Notes: a model not told the origin generated them from the letters alone. 64,000 bases of DNA from Methanolacinia petrolearia DSM 11571 (GCF_000147875.1 NC_014507.1:310001-374000), one strand, 5' to 3'; positions 43,991-51,763 are shown, numbered from the stretch's first letter. Made by a program: numbers and translations.

Positions 43991-44686
43991 ATGACCGACA
44001 GGCCGGTTATCAAACTGGAGAATGTCACAAAGGTCTATTCCCTCCCTACGGATGATGTAATTGCCCTGGATAATATCAACCTTGAGGTAAAGAAAGGTGA
44101 ATTCCTGGCCATTATGGGTACATCCGGTTCGGGGAAATCGACCCTTCTTAACCAGATAGGCTGCCTTGACGTTCCTACATCGGGCAATCTATATATCGAC
44201 GGAAGAAGTGTCAGGGATTTGAATGACAATGAACTGACCGACCTTCGCCGTGATAAGATAGGATACATCTTCCAGAACTTCAACCTGATCCCCCTTCTTG
44301 ATCTTTGTGAGAACGTGGAGTATCCGCTGATTCTCAAGTACAAAAAGAGGGACGATACAGGCCGCCCAAAGAAACTGCTTGAGATGGTTGGTCTTGACGA
44401 GACGAGAGTATGGCATAAACCCAATGAGATATCGGGTGGTCAGAGGCAGAGGGTCGCAATTGCAAGAGCTCTTGTGAACGATCCGGCAATCCTTCTCTGC
44501 GACGAACCGACCGGAAATCTGGATTCAAGGACCAGTGTCCAGATTATGGATATGATAACTGATCTTCATAAAGAGGGCAGGACTATCGTGATGGTGACAC
44601 ACGAACCCGATATCGCAAATTATGCCGAGAAGACGATCGTTATGGGAGACGGGAAGATAATCTCAGAGGGAAGGGGATTCTCATGA
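43991..44686 (+). CDS. ABC transporter ATP-binding protein (module 2)
   Basis: A 231-residue MacB/LolD-type ATPase: Walker A GTSGSGKST (about 41-49), FIFQ-like Q-loop in YIFQNFNLIPLLDLCEN, signature ISGGQRQRVAIARAL, Walker B ILLCDEPTGNLDSRT and the switch His in VTHEPDIANY. A very strong ribosome site (AGGAGGTGA) precedes the ATG 43991. Overlaps the permease start by 4 bases. Paralogue of 8132-8797. Confidence 0.95.
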   Translation: MTDRPVIKLENVTKVYSLPTDDVIALDNINLEVKKGEFLAIMGTSGSGKSTLLNQIGCLDVPTSGNLYIDGRSVRDLNDNELTDLRRDKIGYIFQNFNLIPLLDLCENVEYPLILKYKKRDDTGRPKKLLEMVGLDETRVWHKPNEISGGQRQRVAIARALVNDPAILLCDEPTGNLDSRTSVQIMDMITDLHKEGRTIVMVTHEPDIANYAEKTIVMGDGKIISEGRGFS

Positions 44687-45909
44687 TCTTTGGTGATATC
44701 TTCTTTGACCTCTCTGTAAGGAATGTCAGACTGAACTTCCTGAGATCGCTTCTTGCGGCGATAGGTATAGTCATTGGAGTAGTAGCCATCACCTCAATCG
44801 GAATAATGGGTGCGAACATGACCCTCTCCATCACCGCAGAACTGTCCGAAAGCGGAAATGTCATCATGATATCTCCCGATTCCGGTGGCGGCGGTGGTGG
44901 CATGATGGGCGGCGGTGGCTCAGATGATGAGGACGAATATATCGATAAGACCCAGCTTCGGAAGATTGAGCAGGTTGCGGCAACAGGAGATAATCTTGTT
45001 GTTCCATTATATACCACGAGTGAAAACATCGAAGTGGGAGGAGAGGAAGGAAGGGCCACAATATATGGTATTGATATGACTCTTGTCCCTGATCTTGTTG
45101 ATATAGAAGAGGGATCTATGCCTCTTAGTACAAGCGGAGTTCTTGTCGGTTCGAGCCTTGCGGAGAGATATGATCTGGTAGTCGGCAGCAGGATTAAGAT
45201 CGGAGACGAGGATGTCGAAGACGATGATGATGTTCCTCAGTTCACTGTTCGTGTGACAGGTATACTGGAAGAGAAAGGAATGTCCTCTGATCTGAGTACT
45301 GATAATGCTATAATCATGGATGAAGACCTGTATACCGCACATCTTGGCAGCGAATATGAGTATGACCAGGTGAATATTATTGCCGGTGATATAGACGATA
45401 TCGAAGAACTTGAGGACGACCTTGACTATGCTCTGAATTACAGGGAAGATGAGGTACGTATACAGGACTCTGGTTCGATGATCGATACGATCTCGGAGAC
45501 AGTCGGTACTATGACATCGTTTATGTCGGCAATAGGTGCAATCTCGCTTCTTGTAGCGGCGGTGTCGATATTCAACGTAATGATGATGTCGGTCACCGAG
45601 AGGATCAAGGAGATAGGTATTCTGAGGAGTATAGGTACCAGGAGGAGCGAGATCAGAAAGATGTTCCTCTATGAATCCTTAATTCTCGGAGTGGTAGGTG
45701 CAGGCATTGGTGCCGTTGCGAGTTTCATCGGCGGGTACATCCTTACGTATGGAATGATTGGAACAACCGATTATTTCTTCACGTTTAGCAGCCTTATGTA
45801 TGTCCCGCTCGGAATGGTTCTCGGAATTGTGATATGCGTTCTCTCGGGTGTATATCCGGCATACAGGGCGTCTTGCCTTGACCCTATAGAGGCATTGAGG
45901 TCGGAGTAA
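44683..45909 (+). CDS. MacB/LolC-type ABC transporter permease (module 2)
   Basis: A 408-residue permease with the same architecture as the one at 6990-8135 and the same coupling motif (MMSVTERIKEIGILRSIGT, about 303-321). It differs by a Gly/Met-rich, acidic insertion after TM1 (residues about 67-88), absent from the first copy. Periplasm-side domain about 60-265; last three TM helices about 275-400. Followed by a strong terminator at 45916-45937. Confidence 0.92.
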   Translation: MIFGDIFFDLSVRNVRLNFLRSLLAAIGIVIGVVAITSIGIMGANMTLSITAELSESGNVIMISPDSGGGGGGMMGGGGSDDEDEYIDKTQLRKIEQVAATGDNLVVPLYTTSENIEVGGEEGRATIYGIDMTLVPDLVDIEEGSMPLSTSGVLVGSSLAERYDLVVGSRIKIGDEDVEDDDDVPQFTVRVTGILEEKGMSSDLSTDNAIIMDEDLYTAHLGSEYEYDQVNIIAGDIDDIEELEDDLDYALNYREDEVRIQDSGSMIDTISETVGTMTSFMSAIGAISLLVAAVSIFNVMMMSVTERIKEIGILRSIGTRRSEIRKMFLYESLILGVVGAGIGAVASFIGGYILTYGMIGTTDYFFTFSSLMYVPLGMVLGIVICVLSGVYPAYRASCLDPIEALRSE

Positions 45910-45915
45910 ACCCCG

Positions 45916-45937
45916 GGGATTACATAATCCCTTTTTT
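45916..45937 (+). terminator. Terminator after ABC module 2
   Basis: Seven-base-pair stem GGGATTA/TAATCCC with a 2-base loop followed by six T residues, 6 bases after the permease stop. Confidence 0.75.
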
Positions 45938-46190
45938 AAATTCTTTTTTAATTTTTCATCATTGAATAGAGTATTTTACGTCTGTTATTTTGTTCTCTCT
46001 CCAGGTCTTATTTCCTTGCTCAGCTAAATAACCGGGTGGGGAACTGATGTAAATGGTACGAGACCCTTCCTATAATCGGGTTGAGGCATTCTACAACGAC
46101 ATATTTGGGGTATTCAATAATAAAAAGCTGGAAAATTAAAGGAACAGAAGAATCAGGGTGACTTGTTGGTGGATAAACAGATCCTGGAGT
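45938..46190. other. Spacer with a possible gene remnant
   Basis: About 250 bases between the ABC terminator and the XRE gene. A 28-codon frame (46053-46139, beginning MVRDPSYNRVEAFYND) and a following short frame look protein-like in composition, but the ribosome site (GGGTGGGG) is 15 bases away and there is no family match by eye. It may be the remains of a gene. Not called as a CDS. Confidence 0.35.
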
Positions 46191-46385
46191 TCATCCTTCG
46201 TAGACGAACACTTCCTCGATCTTTACATTGAAATATTTTGCAATCTTAAATGCCAGGTCCAGTGAAGGGTCGTATTTCCCTTTCTCGATTGCGAGAATTG
46301 TCTGCCTTGTCACTCCAAGCTCTTTTGCAAGCCCCTCCTGGGTCAGGTCATGCATAGCACGAAAAACCTTAATCCGATTCTTCAT
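46191..46385 (-). CDS. XRE-family helix-turn-helix regulator
   Basis: A 64-residue single-domain regulator; the HTH is TQEGLAKELGVTRQTILAIE (about residues 15-34), with the family ending NVKIEEVFVYEG. Such proteins (YozG/PhdX-like) pair with multi-TM DUF2178 proteins in many archaea and Firmicutes, as here. I use the ATG at 46385; an ATG three codons earlier is possible. It overlaps the end of the DUF2178 gene by 17 bases, so the two are coupled. Confidence 0.88.
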   Translation of the reverse strand: MKNRIKVFRAMHDLTQEGLAKELGVTRQTILAIEKGKYDPSLDLAFKIAKYFNVKIEEVFVYEG

Positions 46386-46821
46386 CGGAATCATATCCTC
46401 CGTATTTGGTGTTGTAGTAGATCCTGAATGCGACGAAGAGGAAGATGATTCCTACAAGCATTATGAGTTGGCTGAATACGGGTCCGAATATGAGTCGGCG
46501 GACATCTCTCTCAAAATCTATGAACCTTATGATCATTGTAAGAAGTATGGAGAAGGTCAGTATCCAGAAGATTTGGAGAGTTCTCAATGCTGATTTATAG
46601 TTTACAAGTGCAAGTCTCTCGTCCGTCATTCCGGGTTCGACTGTATTCACCTGCTCAAGGATAAAGTAGGCAATAATTATTCCTGCAGCAAGAGCGATAG
46701 TAGTTAATTCCGTTGCGGGAGGGCGGTTGTAATCCGCAGCCCACCAAATAATTCCTATCTCAATCAGGGCAATAAAAGCCACTATTATGTAAGAGGTATT
46801 CCTTTTCAGTGAGAGCTTCAT
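46369..46821 (-). CDS. DUF2178 membrane protein
   Basis: A 150-residue protein with four hydrophobic helices (about 9-28, 37-55, 82-103 and 115-137) and an acidic tail (SDEESD). DUF2178 proteins are found next to small XRE regulators and may act as membrane sensors or anti-regulators, though that is not proven. The ATG 46821 follows a GTGAT site; the GTG three codons upstream is part of it. TATA candidates lie just upstream in the AT-rich DNA. Confidence 0.78.
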   Translation of the reverse strand: MKLSLKRNTSYIIVAFIALIEIGIIWWAADYNRPPATELTTIALAAGIIIAYFILEQVNTVEPGMTDERLALVNYKSALRTLQIFWILTFSILLTMIIRFIDFERDVRRLIFGPVFSQLIMLVGIIFLFVAFRIYYNTKYGGYDSDEESD

Positions 46822-47355
46822 ATCGATCACGGCAAGATTCTCTACAATATGTAGGTTTAATTTTACATTATTATTTGTTTTGTATCAGATAAGAGAACGT
46901 ATCGATGTAAAACTAAAAAATACCTTTCTATTTGTGCAGTTCATCTATACGGATGTCCTGCGAAGATAACCTGTATCCAGCTGCGTTAAAGGGTTGACCT
47001 GCGTTCTGTCTTTCATATGCAGCTTTTATCTTTTTTGAATTCTTCAATGCGGTTATCCCATGAATCCTGCTGCGAGGAAAAGTGCCGTGAAGAAGAGCAG
47101 AAACATCGCCGTAACTCCTGCTGCCTGTAGAGTGGTTTTTTTATTGTGTTCTGTCATCAGATAATCTATGCACTTCTATATATTTTACATATTTCATTTG
47201 ATCATACTGGAGTGATATATTCAGATTTCATATTCTATTTAATATTATATTCAACACAGGCCTGAAAAATGGATTTTTATTCCTTTTTAATGGATTTTCA
47301 GGTCTTTTTTATTCGAGCGCCTTTTTTTGTCGCCGATATGATTGTCTCTATTTCG
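46822..47355. other. 534-base region between the DUF2178 gene and the DGC pseudogene
   Basis: AT-rich near 46850-46920 (promoter of the XRE operon). It holds the 34-residue membrane-peptide frame at 47053-47157 on the minus strand and, just downstream of it, a 39-codon minus-strand frame from TTG 47047 and an overlapping 23-codon ATG frame, neither with a ribosome site. DNA at 47160-47250 is T/A-rich and probably promoter. Otherwise nothing recognised. Confidence 0.4.
47053..47157 (-). CDS. 34-residue single-helix membrane peptide
   Basis: ATG-initiated frame coding for a short basic N-terminus (MTEHNKKTTLQ) followed by one strongly hydrophobic helix to residue 34. AAATATATAG (about 47180-47189, minus strand) stands 23-30 bases before the ATG, which fits a leaderless transcript since there is no ribosome site. 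Short, so chance is not excluded; no homologue known to me. Confidence 0.4.
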   Translation of the reverse strand: MTEHNKKTTLQAAGVTAMFLLFFTALFLAAGFMG

Positions 47356-47654
47356 CTATATAATGGTTCTTCCATCCCGCGTTTTTTTGATCCCGTGATC
47401 GGTTGCAATTATCTGGAGGTCCGGGTTTATGCCGAGGGATTTGATCTTCTTCTTCCCGCAACAGTCTCCGTATCCGTCGAGTGCAAGGATCGTGTCGAAT
47501 TTATCTTGTGGATTTTTTTAAGAGCCCCGGGCCTTCCTGCTTCAATACATTTGTCGATCTTTCCCGGGCAGCGGTTCATGGGGGTTAGCCCGGCCTGTGT
47601 CGTCAGTTTGCCTGTGTTTGAGACGCCGGAGCATGTGATGATGGTAATGCCCAT
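47356..47654 (-). pseudogene. DGC-domain zinc-binding protein gene with one frameshift
   Basis: Two overlapping frames together code for a full-length (about 99 residues) DGC-type protein. The first frame from ATG 47654 reads GITIITCSGVSNTGKLTTQ, then NRCPGKIDKCIEAGRPGAL; at a run of seven A residues (minus strand; T run 47513-47519) the sequence must shift by one base, after which FDTILALDGYGDCCGKKKIK and TDHGIKKTRDGRTII follow to a stop at 47356. Inserting one A restores a single frame. This can be a real lesion, a phase-variable tract, a slippery site or an assembly error. It follows the intact DGC gene by 16 bases. Confidence 0.72.
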
Positions 47655-47670
47655 GATTCCTGAAACCTTT

Positions 47671-48090
47671 TTATTCGGAATTCTTTTTTCCCTTGCCTTC
47701 CCAGCAGGCGGAGACTGCTGTCTCGACATCATCATCCAAGTAGGATTTTGAAGGGCCTTTTGTGATGCCGAGTTCTGTCATGATAAGATGTTGAGACACC
47801 GGGACATCGTTTGTATCTGCAATCTTTTTTGCACAGTTCATCGGGCACCCGTCGAGCACGACAACTCCGCCGGTATCTTTTGCTCTTTTTATGAGGCCTT
47901 TTTCTCCTGTCGCGAGGAGTGCAGTGCATGCGATCTTTCCGAATCCTTCTTCAGTTAGCTGGATTGCCGCAAGGTTTGTGATCTGGCCTGTATTCGCCTG
48001 CCTGGCACAGGGAAAAATGATCCTTTCGGGTTCTTTTCCGCCACACGAGCAGGAGCATTTTTGTTCGTCCGGCAACTTACTGCGCCTCAT
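47671..48090 (-). CDS. DGC-domain putative zinc-binding protein
   Basis: A 139-residue protein of the DGC family, named for the motif VVLDGCPMNCAKKIA (about 74-88); other conserved parts are FPCARQANTGQITNLAAIQL and ACTALLATGEKGLIKRA, and an early Cys-rich patch CSCSCGG. The family binds zinc and is common in anaerobes near arsenic/redox genes; its function is unproven. The start overlaps the thioredoxin stop region (ATG 48090 within it). Fourth intact gene of the ArsR-linked operon. Confidence 0.8.
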   Translation of the reverse strand: MRRSKLPDEQKCSCSCGGKEPERIIFPCARQANTGQITNLAAIQLTEEGFGKIACTALLATGEKGLIKRAKDTGGVVVLDGCPMNCAKKIADTNDVPVSQHLIMTELGITKGPSKSYLDDDVETAVSACWEGKGKKNSE

Positions 48091-48316
48091 CAAGTATCTT
48101 TTTCAGTTCGGCAACATCGGCAACCCTTCCGGAGACCTTGATCTCCCCGTTGACAGCTACTGCGGGGGTGAGCATTACGCCCCGGTTGATTATCTCTTCG
48201 ATATCCTTTATTTTTTGGATATCGGCGGGAATGCCGCTCTCTGCGACTGCCTTTTCAACGTTCTTCATTTGTCGTTTGCATTTCATGCAACCTGTTCCGA
48301 GGACTTCTATCTTCAT
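48077..48316 (-). CDS. Small redox-active thioredoxin-fold protein
   Basis: A 79-residue thioredoxin_3/MTH895-type protein with the active-site GTGCMKCKRQ (CXXC, about residues 9-12) and the cis-Pro loop MLTPAVAVNG (about 48-57). Such small glutaredoxin-like proteins are found next to COG0701 permeases. Start ATG 48316 is chosen because GGAAGTGA lies upstream and it gives the normal length; a frame extending upstream to 48481 would overlap the next gene. Confidence 0.88.
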   Translation of the reverse strand: MKIEVLGTGCMKCKRQMKNVEKAVAESGIPADIQKIKDIEEIINRGVMLTPAVAVNGEIKVSGRVADVAELKKILDEAQ

Positions 48317-48320
48317 TTTT

Positions 48321-48575
48321 TCACTTCCTGTTTTCATATTCTTTAAACAATGCAATCTTGTATTTTGTTTCTGCTGCGTCGGGGATGTAGTTGTAAATCC
48401 TGACCTTTTTGAGAAGAGTCTCGGTAATCTCTGTTTTGCTCCGCAGGTCTGTCTGGCGGACTTCGGCGATAATCTCTTCAAGCATCGTTATGCCGACTAC
48501 CGTACCCTCAACATCGATCTGTTTAACGCGCCTCATTGCATCTGCGGCGCAGCATGGTATGTCTTTATTGGTCAT
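48321..48575 (-). CDS. Small CC-containing protein of the permease operon
   Basis: An 84-residue soluble protein, not assigned to a named family. It begins MTNKDIPCCAADAMRRV with a vicinal Cys pair (residues 8-9), then a beta strand and a helical, basic C-terminal half. Vicinal cysteines can bind arsenic or mercury-type metals; whether it does is inference. A good ribosome site (GGTGAT) precedes it. It lies between the permease (7 bases) and the thioredoxin (4 bases). Confidence 0.7.
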   Translation of the reverse strand: MTNKDIPCCAADAMRRVKQIDVEGTVVGITMLEEIIAEVRQTDLRSKTEITETLLKKVRIYNYIPDAAETKYKIALFKEYENRK

Positions 48576-48582
48576 CTTTGGA

Positions 48583-49656
48583 TCACCCGATTATCATTCC
48601 GTATATAATTCCTGCAATTGCAGACGATAGTATCACAAGAACAGCATAGGCTGCTGTCTTCTTTGCTCCCATAATCCTTGATATCACAAGGAGCGACGGG
48701 AGACTTACGCTGGGCCCTGAGAGGAGGAGGGCGAGTGCCGGCCCTCCTGCCATAATTCCGCTCGTATAGCCGAAGGTCGTCCCTATGACGGGAACTTCAA
48801 GCAGCGTCGGCATGTAGAGGATCGTTCCGACTATTGCTGCAAGAAGGCTTGATGCGAACGAATTCGTCCCGAAGAACGGGCTGAAAGTCTCGGGCGGGAT
48901 GAAGTACGAGATCATCCCGAGGATGAATGTTCCCGCAATCAGTATGGGAAAGATCTTTTTTGTCAGGTCCCATGTCTCCAGCCCCCATTCCGAAACCTCG
49001 TCTCTCTCGAAGAAGTAGATTGCCAGCACGGCAATGCCGATGGTGAGTGCATAGATTACAGGGAATTTAATCATCCAGTCTGCCTGTGCTGTACCGGCGA
49101 TCAGGATTCCTACCAGGAATACGAAGAAGAGCGGGACTACCCACCTTGGGCGATCTGTTTCTCCACCGGCCGGAACTGACGGCATTGCGATCATATTCTT
49201 TTTTGTCTCCTCATCATGCGACCTGAAAATGGCCGCCATTATAAGGCCGATGATTATCGCCATTGTGATTGCAAATGCGGCTCTTGCTACTCCGAGATCA
49301 AAGCCGAGCACATTTGCCGTGTAGACGATCGCGAGGATGTTGATCGCAGGTCCTGCGTAGAGAAAGGTTGTTGCAGGCCCGATCCCGCTTCCGCGTTTGA
49401 AAAGGCCTGCAAACATCGGGAGGATCGTGCACGAACAGACTGCGAGCACCGTTCCGGAGATCGATGCAAGGCCGTATGCTATGCTTTTCCTGGCATCGGG
49501 ACTGAAATATTTCAATATCACTTCTTTCTTTACAAATGCGGCGATTGCCCCGGCGATAAAGAAAGCGGGAATCAGGCAGGTGAGAACATGATCTGCGAGG
49601 TATCCTGCGAGGGTATTCCAGCCGACTATAAATGATCCGATAATTGCCTCAATCAT
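48583..49656 (-). CDS. COG0701/DUF318 permease (ArsP-like)
   Basis: A 357-residue membrane protein of the DUF318/COG0701 permease family. About eight to ten helices; signature blocks are CSCTILPMFAGLFKRGSGIG (about 58-77), FLYAGPAINILAIVYTAN and the C-terminal ALALLLSGPSVSLPSLLVI. Members include ArsP organoarsenical permeases, so metalloid or metal export is plausible. It is the first gene of an operon with the CC protein, thioredoxin and DGC proteins, divergent from an ArsR gene. Confidence 0.88.
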   Translation of the reverse strand: MIEAIIGSFIVGWNTLAGYLADHVLTCLIPAFFIAGAIAAFVKKEVILKYFSPDARKSIAYGLASISGTVLAVCSCTILPMFAGLFKRGSGIGPATTFLYAGPAINILAIVYTANVLGFDLGVARAAFAITMAIIIGLIMAAIFRSHDEETKKNMIAMPSVPAGGETDRPRWVVPLFFVFLVGILIAGTAQADWMIKFPVIYALTIGIAVLAIYFFERDEVSEWGLETWDLTKKIFPILIAGTFILGMISYFIPPETFSPFFGTNSFASSLLAAIVGTILYMPTLLEVPVIGTTFGYTSGIMAGGPALALLLSGPSVSLPSLLVISRIMGAKKTAAYAVLVILSSAIAGIIYGMIIG

Positions 49657-49751
49657 CTTTTTCTTCTCCGGTTTTCTCCTCTCTCTTCACAGGTTGGAGG
49701 AGTTTCAAATTTATTTGAATTAGTCTTTGATTATGTTGCACATATACTTTG

Positions 49752-49775
49752 CCATTTCAACGTTTTTTGAAATGG
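49752..49775. promoter_or_regulatory. 24-bp palindrome between the permease operon and the ArsR gene
   Basis: Perfect 8-base arms CCATTTCA (49752-49759) and TGAAATGG (49768-49775) with an 8-base spacer, mid-way between the divergent genes (about 96 and 84 bases from the two start codons). Flanking TATA candidates are GTTTATATATCG (about 49808-49819, plus) and CAAATAAATTTG (49701-49712). The likely binder is the adjacent ArsR protein. Confidence 0.6.
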
Positions 49776-49858
49776 TTTAGCTCTTTTTTTCATCGGGAGA
49801 ATACCGGTGTTTATATATCGGGTGTAATTTCATATTCCTTTTAACTGGAGATCGGTTA

Positions 49859-50218
49859 ATGGAGAAGAAATGCAGCTGCTCTGAAGAAACCATGTCGCTT
49901 CCGGATGAGATTGTCATGTCGCTCCGGAAATATGGCGGGATTGCCGGACTTCTCAAACGTCTGCCTGATGATGAAACGCTTGCTTCATCCGGCGAGATCC
50001 ACAAAGCGCTTTCTGACCCGATTCGCCTGAAGATAATGTCTATGCTCGGCATCCAGCCGCTCTGTGTCTGTGTTTTGAAGGCCGGTCTTGGAATCGCGGA
50101 CTCCAGACTTTCTTATCATCTCTCGGTGATGAAGAGGGCAGGCCTGATAGAGGGGGAACAGCAGGGCAACTGGATTATTTACAGTTTGACGGAGGAAGGG
50201 GGAAAATGGGTTTTGTAG
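49859..50218 (+). CDS. ArsR-family metal/metalloid-responsive repressor
   Basis: A 119-residue winged-helix regulator. Helix pair DPIRLKIMSMLGIQPLCVC and recognition region SRLSYHLSVMKRAGL are typical, and the wing follows (EGEQQGNWIIYSLTEEG). Cysteines are in an N-terminal pair (CSC, residues 5-7) and LCVCVLKAG (about 78-86), the place of the ArsR metal site, so thiol-based sensing is likely. It is divergent from the permease operon, with the palindrome between them. Confidence 0.9.
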   Translation: MEKKCSCSEETMSLPDEIVMSLRKYGGIAGLLKRLPDDETLASSGEIHKALSDPIRLKIMSMLGIQPLCVCVLKAGLGIADSRLSYHLSVMKRAGLIEGEQQGNWIIYSLTEEGGKWVL

Positions 50219-50234
50219 CGCAATGACCGGGAGT

Positions 50235-50654
50235 TTAGATAATTCCCGAGTATATCATGTTTTTATCGCTTATCAAACGGATAATGTCTCCGTTTTTAAG
50301 TCCATTATTAAAGTCTGTGCTTTTGATAGTTATTTTGTCACCCAAGTCGAATGAATCGCCCTCTAAGTTGTCGTCCGATAAACTGATTGTCTCGGTTGTA
50401 TGATCGTCTCTGATTGTTACTACTTTCAGATCCGATTTTTTGACCCAGTCTCCTCCCTTGTGCCAAAATTTCAGTTCATGGTTTGTATTGTTGTAGGGTT
50501 CCTGTAGGATGTCTATTGAATCGCTTCTTTCTGCCGGCAGGAGGCCGAACAGTGTTACTGAAAAAATGGAAACCAGAAGCACTGCAAGTGCGATCATCAT
50601 CATCTCACCTATGACTGGTGATAGGGCGCTGTCATCCGGCGGATTATGGTGCAT
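50235..50654 (-). CDS. Archaeal type IV pilin (single)
   Basis: A 139-residue pilin with the class III signal: SALSPVIGEMMMIALAVLLV (about 9-28) is the prepilin-peptidase leader and N-terminal helix; the rest is a small beta-rich head. Unlike the pilins of the operon at 56-59.7 kb it has SPVIGEMM in place of SPVIGVML. Convergent with the ArsR gene. Its promoter carries a variant of the shared pilin palindrome (50689-50704). Confidence 0.82.
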   Translation of the reverse strand: MHHNPPDDSALSPVIGEMMMIALAVLLVSIFSVTLFGLLPAERSDSIDILQEPYNNTNHELKFWHKGGDWVKKSDLKVVTIRDDHTTETISLSDDNLEGDSFDLGDKITIKSTDFNNGLKNGDIIRLISDKNMIYSGII

Positions 50655-50688
50655 ATGTTAATTTACATTTCATTTCGGTTTAAGTTTT

Positions 50689-50704
50689 GTTGTTTTATAT
50701 CAAT
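50689..50704. promoter_or_regulatory. Pilin-type palindrome over TATA (variant)
   Basis: GTTGTT-TTAT-ATCAAT on the plus strand differs from ATTGTT-N4-AACAAT at two positions. On the minus strand it contains GATATAAAAC, the TATA candidate of the pilin gene that starts at 50654, about 42 bases away. Confidence 0.45.
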
Positions 50705-50835
50705 TATTTTTTAAAATTATTCTGACTGTGTCGACACTGTCACTTTTGAATCGCGCGCGAATGTCTGTTCATGCCGGGGATTGGGATCTCCATGGTTTCT
50801 GTGATGTATGGTGTGGGGGTGTTGGGACATTTCTT

Positions 50836-51690
50836 CTATAATGAATTAGGGGATGCAAAGAGGTATTCGAGTGCATATGCCGAGTATTCCTGGAAATGGT
50901 CCTGTGCAAAATTAAGGATGTAATTATCGATCGTTTTACTGTTATTGGGGAAATGAACGTCTGAAAGGTATTTTTTAACCATCCTGCTGCGAATATGCGA
51001 ATCTACAGGGAAGAGTTCATAGCGGCGGAAGGCAAAGATCAGTATCCATTCTGCAACAGTTGGTTTCACCCCTCTGAATCCCGAGATGATCTTTATTGCA
51101 TCCTCTGATTTCATGGACTCGATCTTTTTTGACCACAGGGGGTCTTCTGCAACTTTTTTTGCTGCAGAATGGATGTTGTTGGCCTTGTATCCGAGGTTGC
51201 AGGTTTTCAGCTTTGACAGCCCTTCTTTAACCAGTGTTTCGGCTGTGGGGAATGTGTGGTAAATTTTCCCGTCAAGCTCGATCTCATCACCGAATTTCTG
51301 TGAAATTCTGGTAAAGCAGTCCTCTCCTGGGCTGGTGCGCTTTTTATTTATCGTCAGCTGGAAACAGAGGCATTCCCAGGGGTCCTGGCCGACCAGTCTC
51401 AGTCCCGGGTTGGCTTCTATGGCACTTTTCAGGTACATGTCGTCACTGAAAGAATCATAGAATTCTTTAAGGTTGTAATCCAGGGAAAAATATTCTCTAT
51501 AGTATCTTTCTGAGCATCCCGAAAAGTATATTTTGTCATCGAGCTGTCTGGTTTTGATTACATTGTCTTTGACGACTCCGTACCACCAGCCGTTGACCTT
51601 TTCCCATCGCGGAGCCTGTCCGCTTGCAAGGGTGCTATCAAGGCTAAAAGGGGAGTCTTCATTGATCTCTATTGATCTATAACCCTCCAT
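50836..51690 (-). CDS. OGG1-like HhH-GPD DNA glycosylase
   Basis: A 284-residue glycosylase. The OGG_N-type domain is about residues 10-95 (APRWEKVNGWWYGVV, LVGQDPWECLCFQLT at about 96-110) and the HhH-GPD hairpin with the catalytic loop is GVKPTVAEWILIF and RRYELFPVDSHIRSRM (about 207-236). The Asp of PVDSH (about 230) is conserved, but the Lys expected after GVG-x is Thr (about 211). It may therefore be a monofunctional glycosylase or use another nucleophile. The product is read as base-excision repair of oxidised or alkylated bases; substrate uncertain. Confidence 0.82.
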   Translation of the reverse strand: MEGYRSIEINEDSPFSLDSTLASGQAPRWEKVNGWWYGVVKDNVIKTRQLDDKIYFSGCSERYYREYFSLDYNLKEFYDSFSDDMYLKSAIEANPGLRLVGQDPWECLCFQLTINKKRTSPGEDCFTRISQKFGDEIELDGKIYHTFPTAETLVKEGLSKLKTCNLGYKANNIHSAAKKVAEDPLWSKKIESMKSEDAIKIISGFRGVKPTVAEWILIFAFRRYELFPVDSHIRSRMVKKYLSDVHFPNNSKTIDNYILNFAQDHFQEYSAYALEYLFASPNSL

Positions 51691-51747
51691 TTGAATCTTC
51701 TATTGCCCGGGTATATAGAAAAATATTGTTCCCTGCGAAAAAAATAA

Positions 51748-51763
51748 ATTGTTATATAACAAT
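51748..51763. promoter_or_regulatory. Perfect 16-bp palindrome over the promoter of a pilin pair
   Basis: ATTGTTATATAACAAT, embedding the TATA-like TTATATAA. Its centre is about 64 bases before the ATG at 51820. It shares the arms ATTGTT and AACAAT with the site at 59725-59744. Confidence 0.6.

Noticed and set aside
47269-47751. 160-codon plus-strand frame opposite the DGC genes
   Set aside because: It is antisense to the frameshifted and intact DGC coding sequences, which give family-like proteins on the other strand.
48317-48481. Extended N-terminus of the small thioredoxin
   Set aside because: It would overlap the 84-residue gene on the same strand; the downstream ATG at 48316 has a good ribosome site and gives the normal family length.
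49752-49783. The CCATTTCA/TGAAATGG hairpin as a transcription terminator
   Set aside because: Although T-rich DNA follows, no gene on the plus strand is upstream of it; its mid-point position between two divergent promoters favours an operator.
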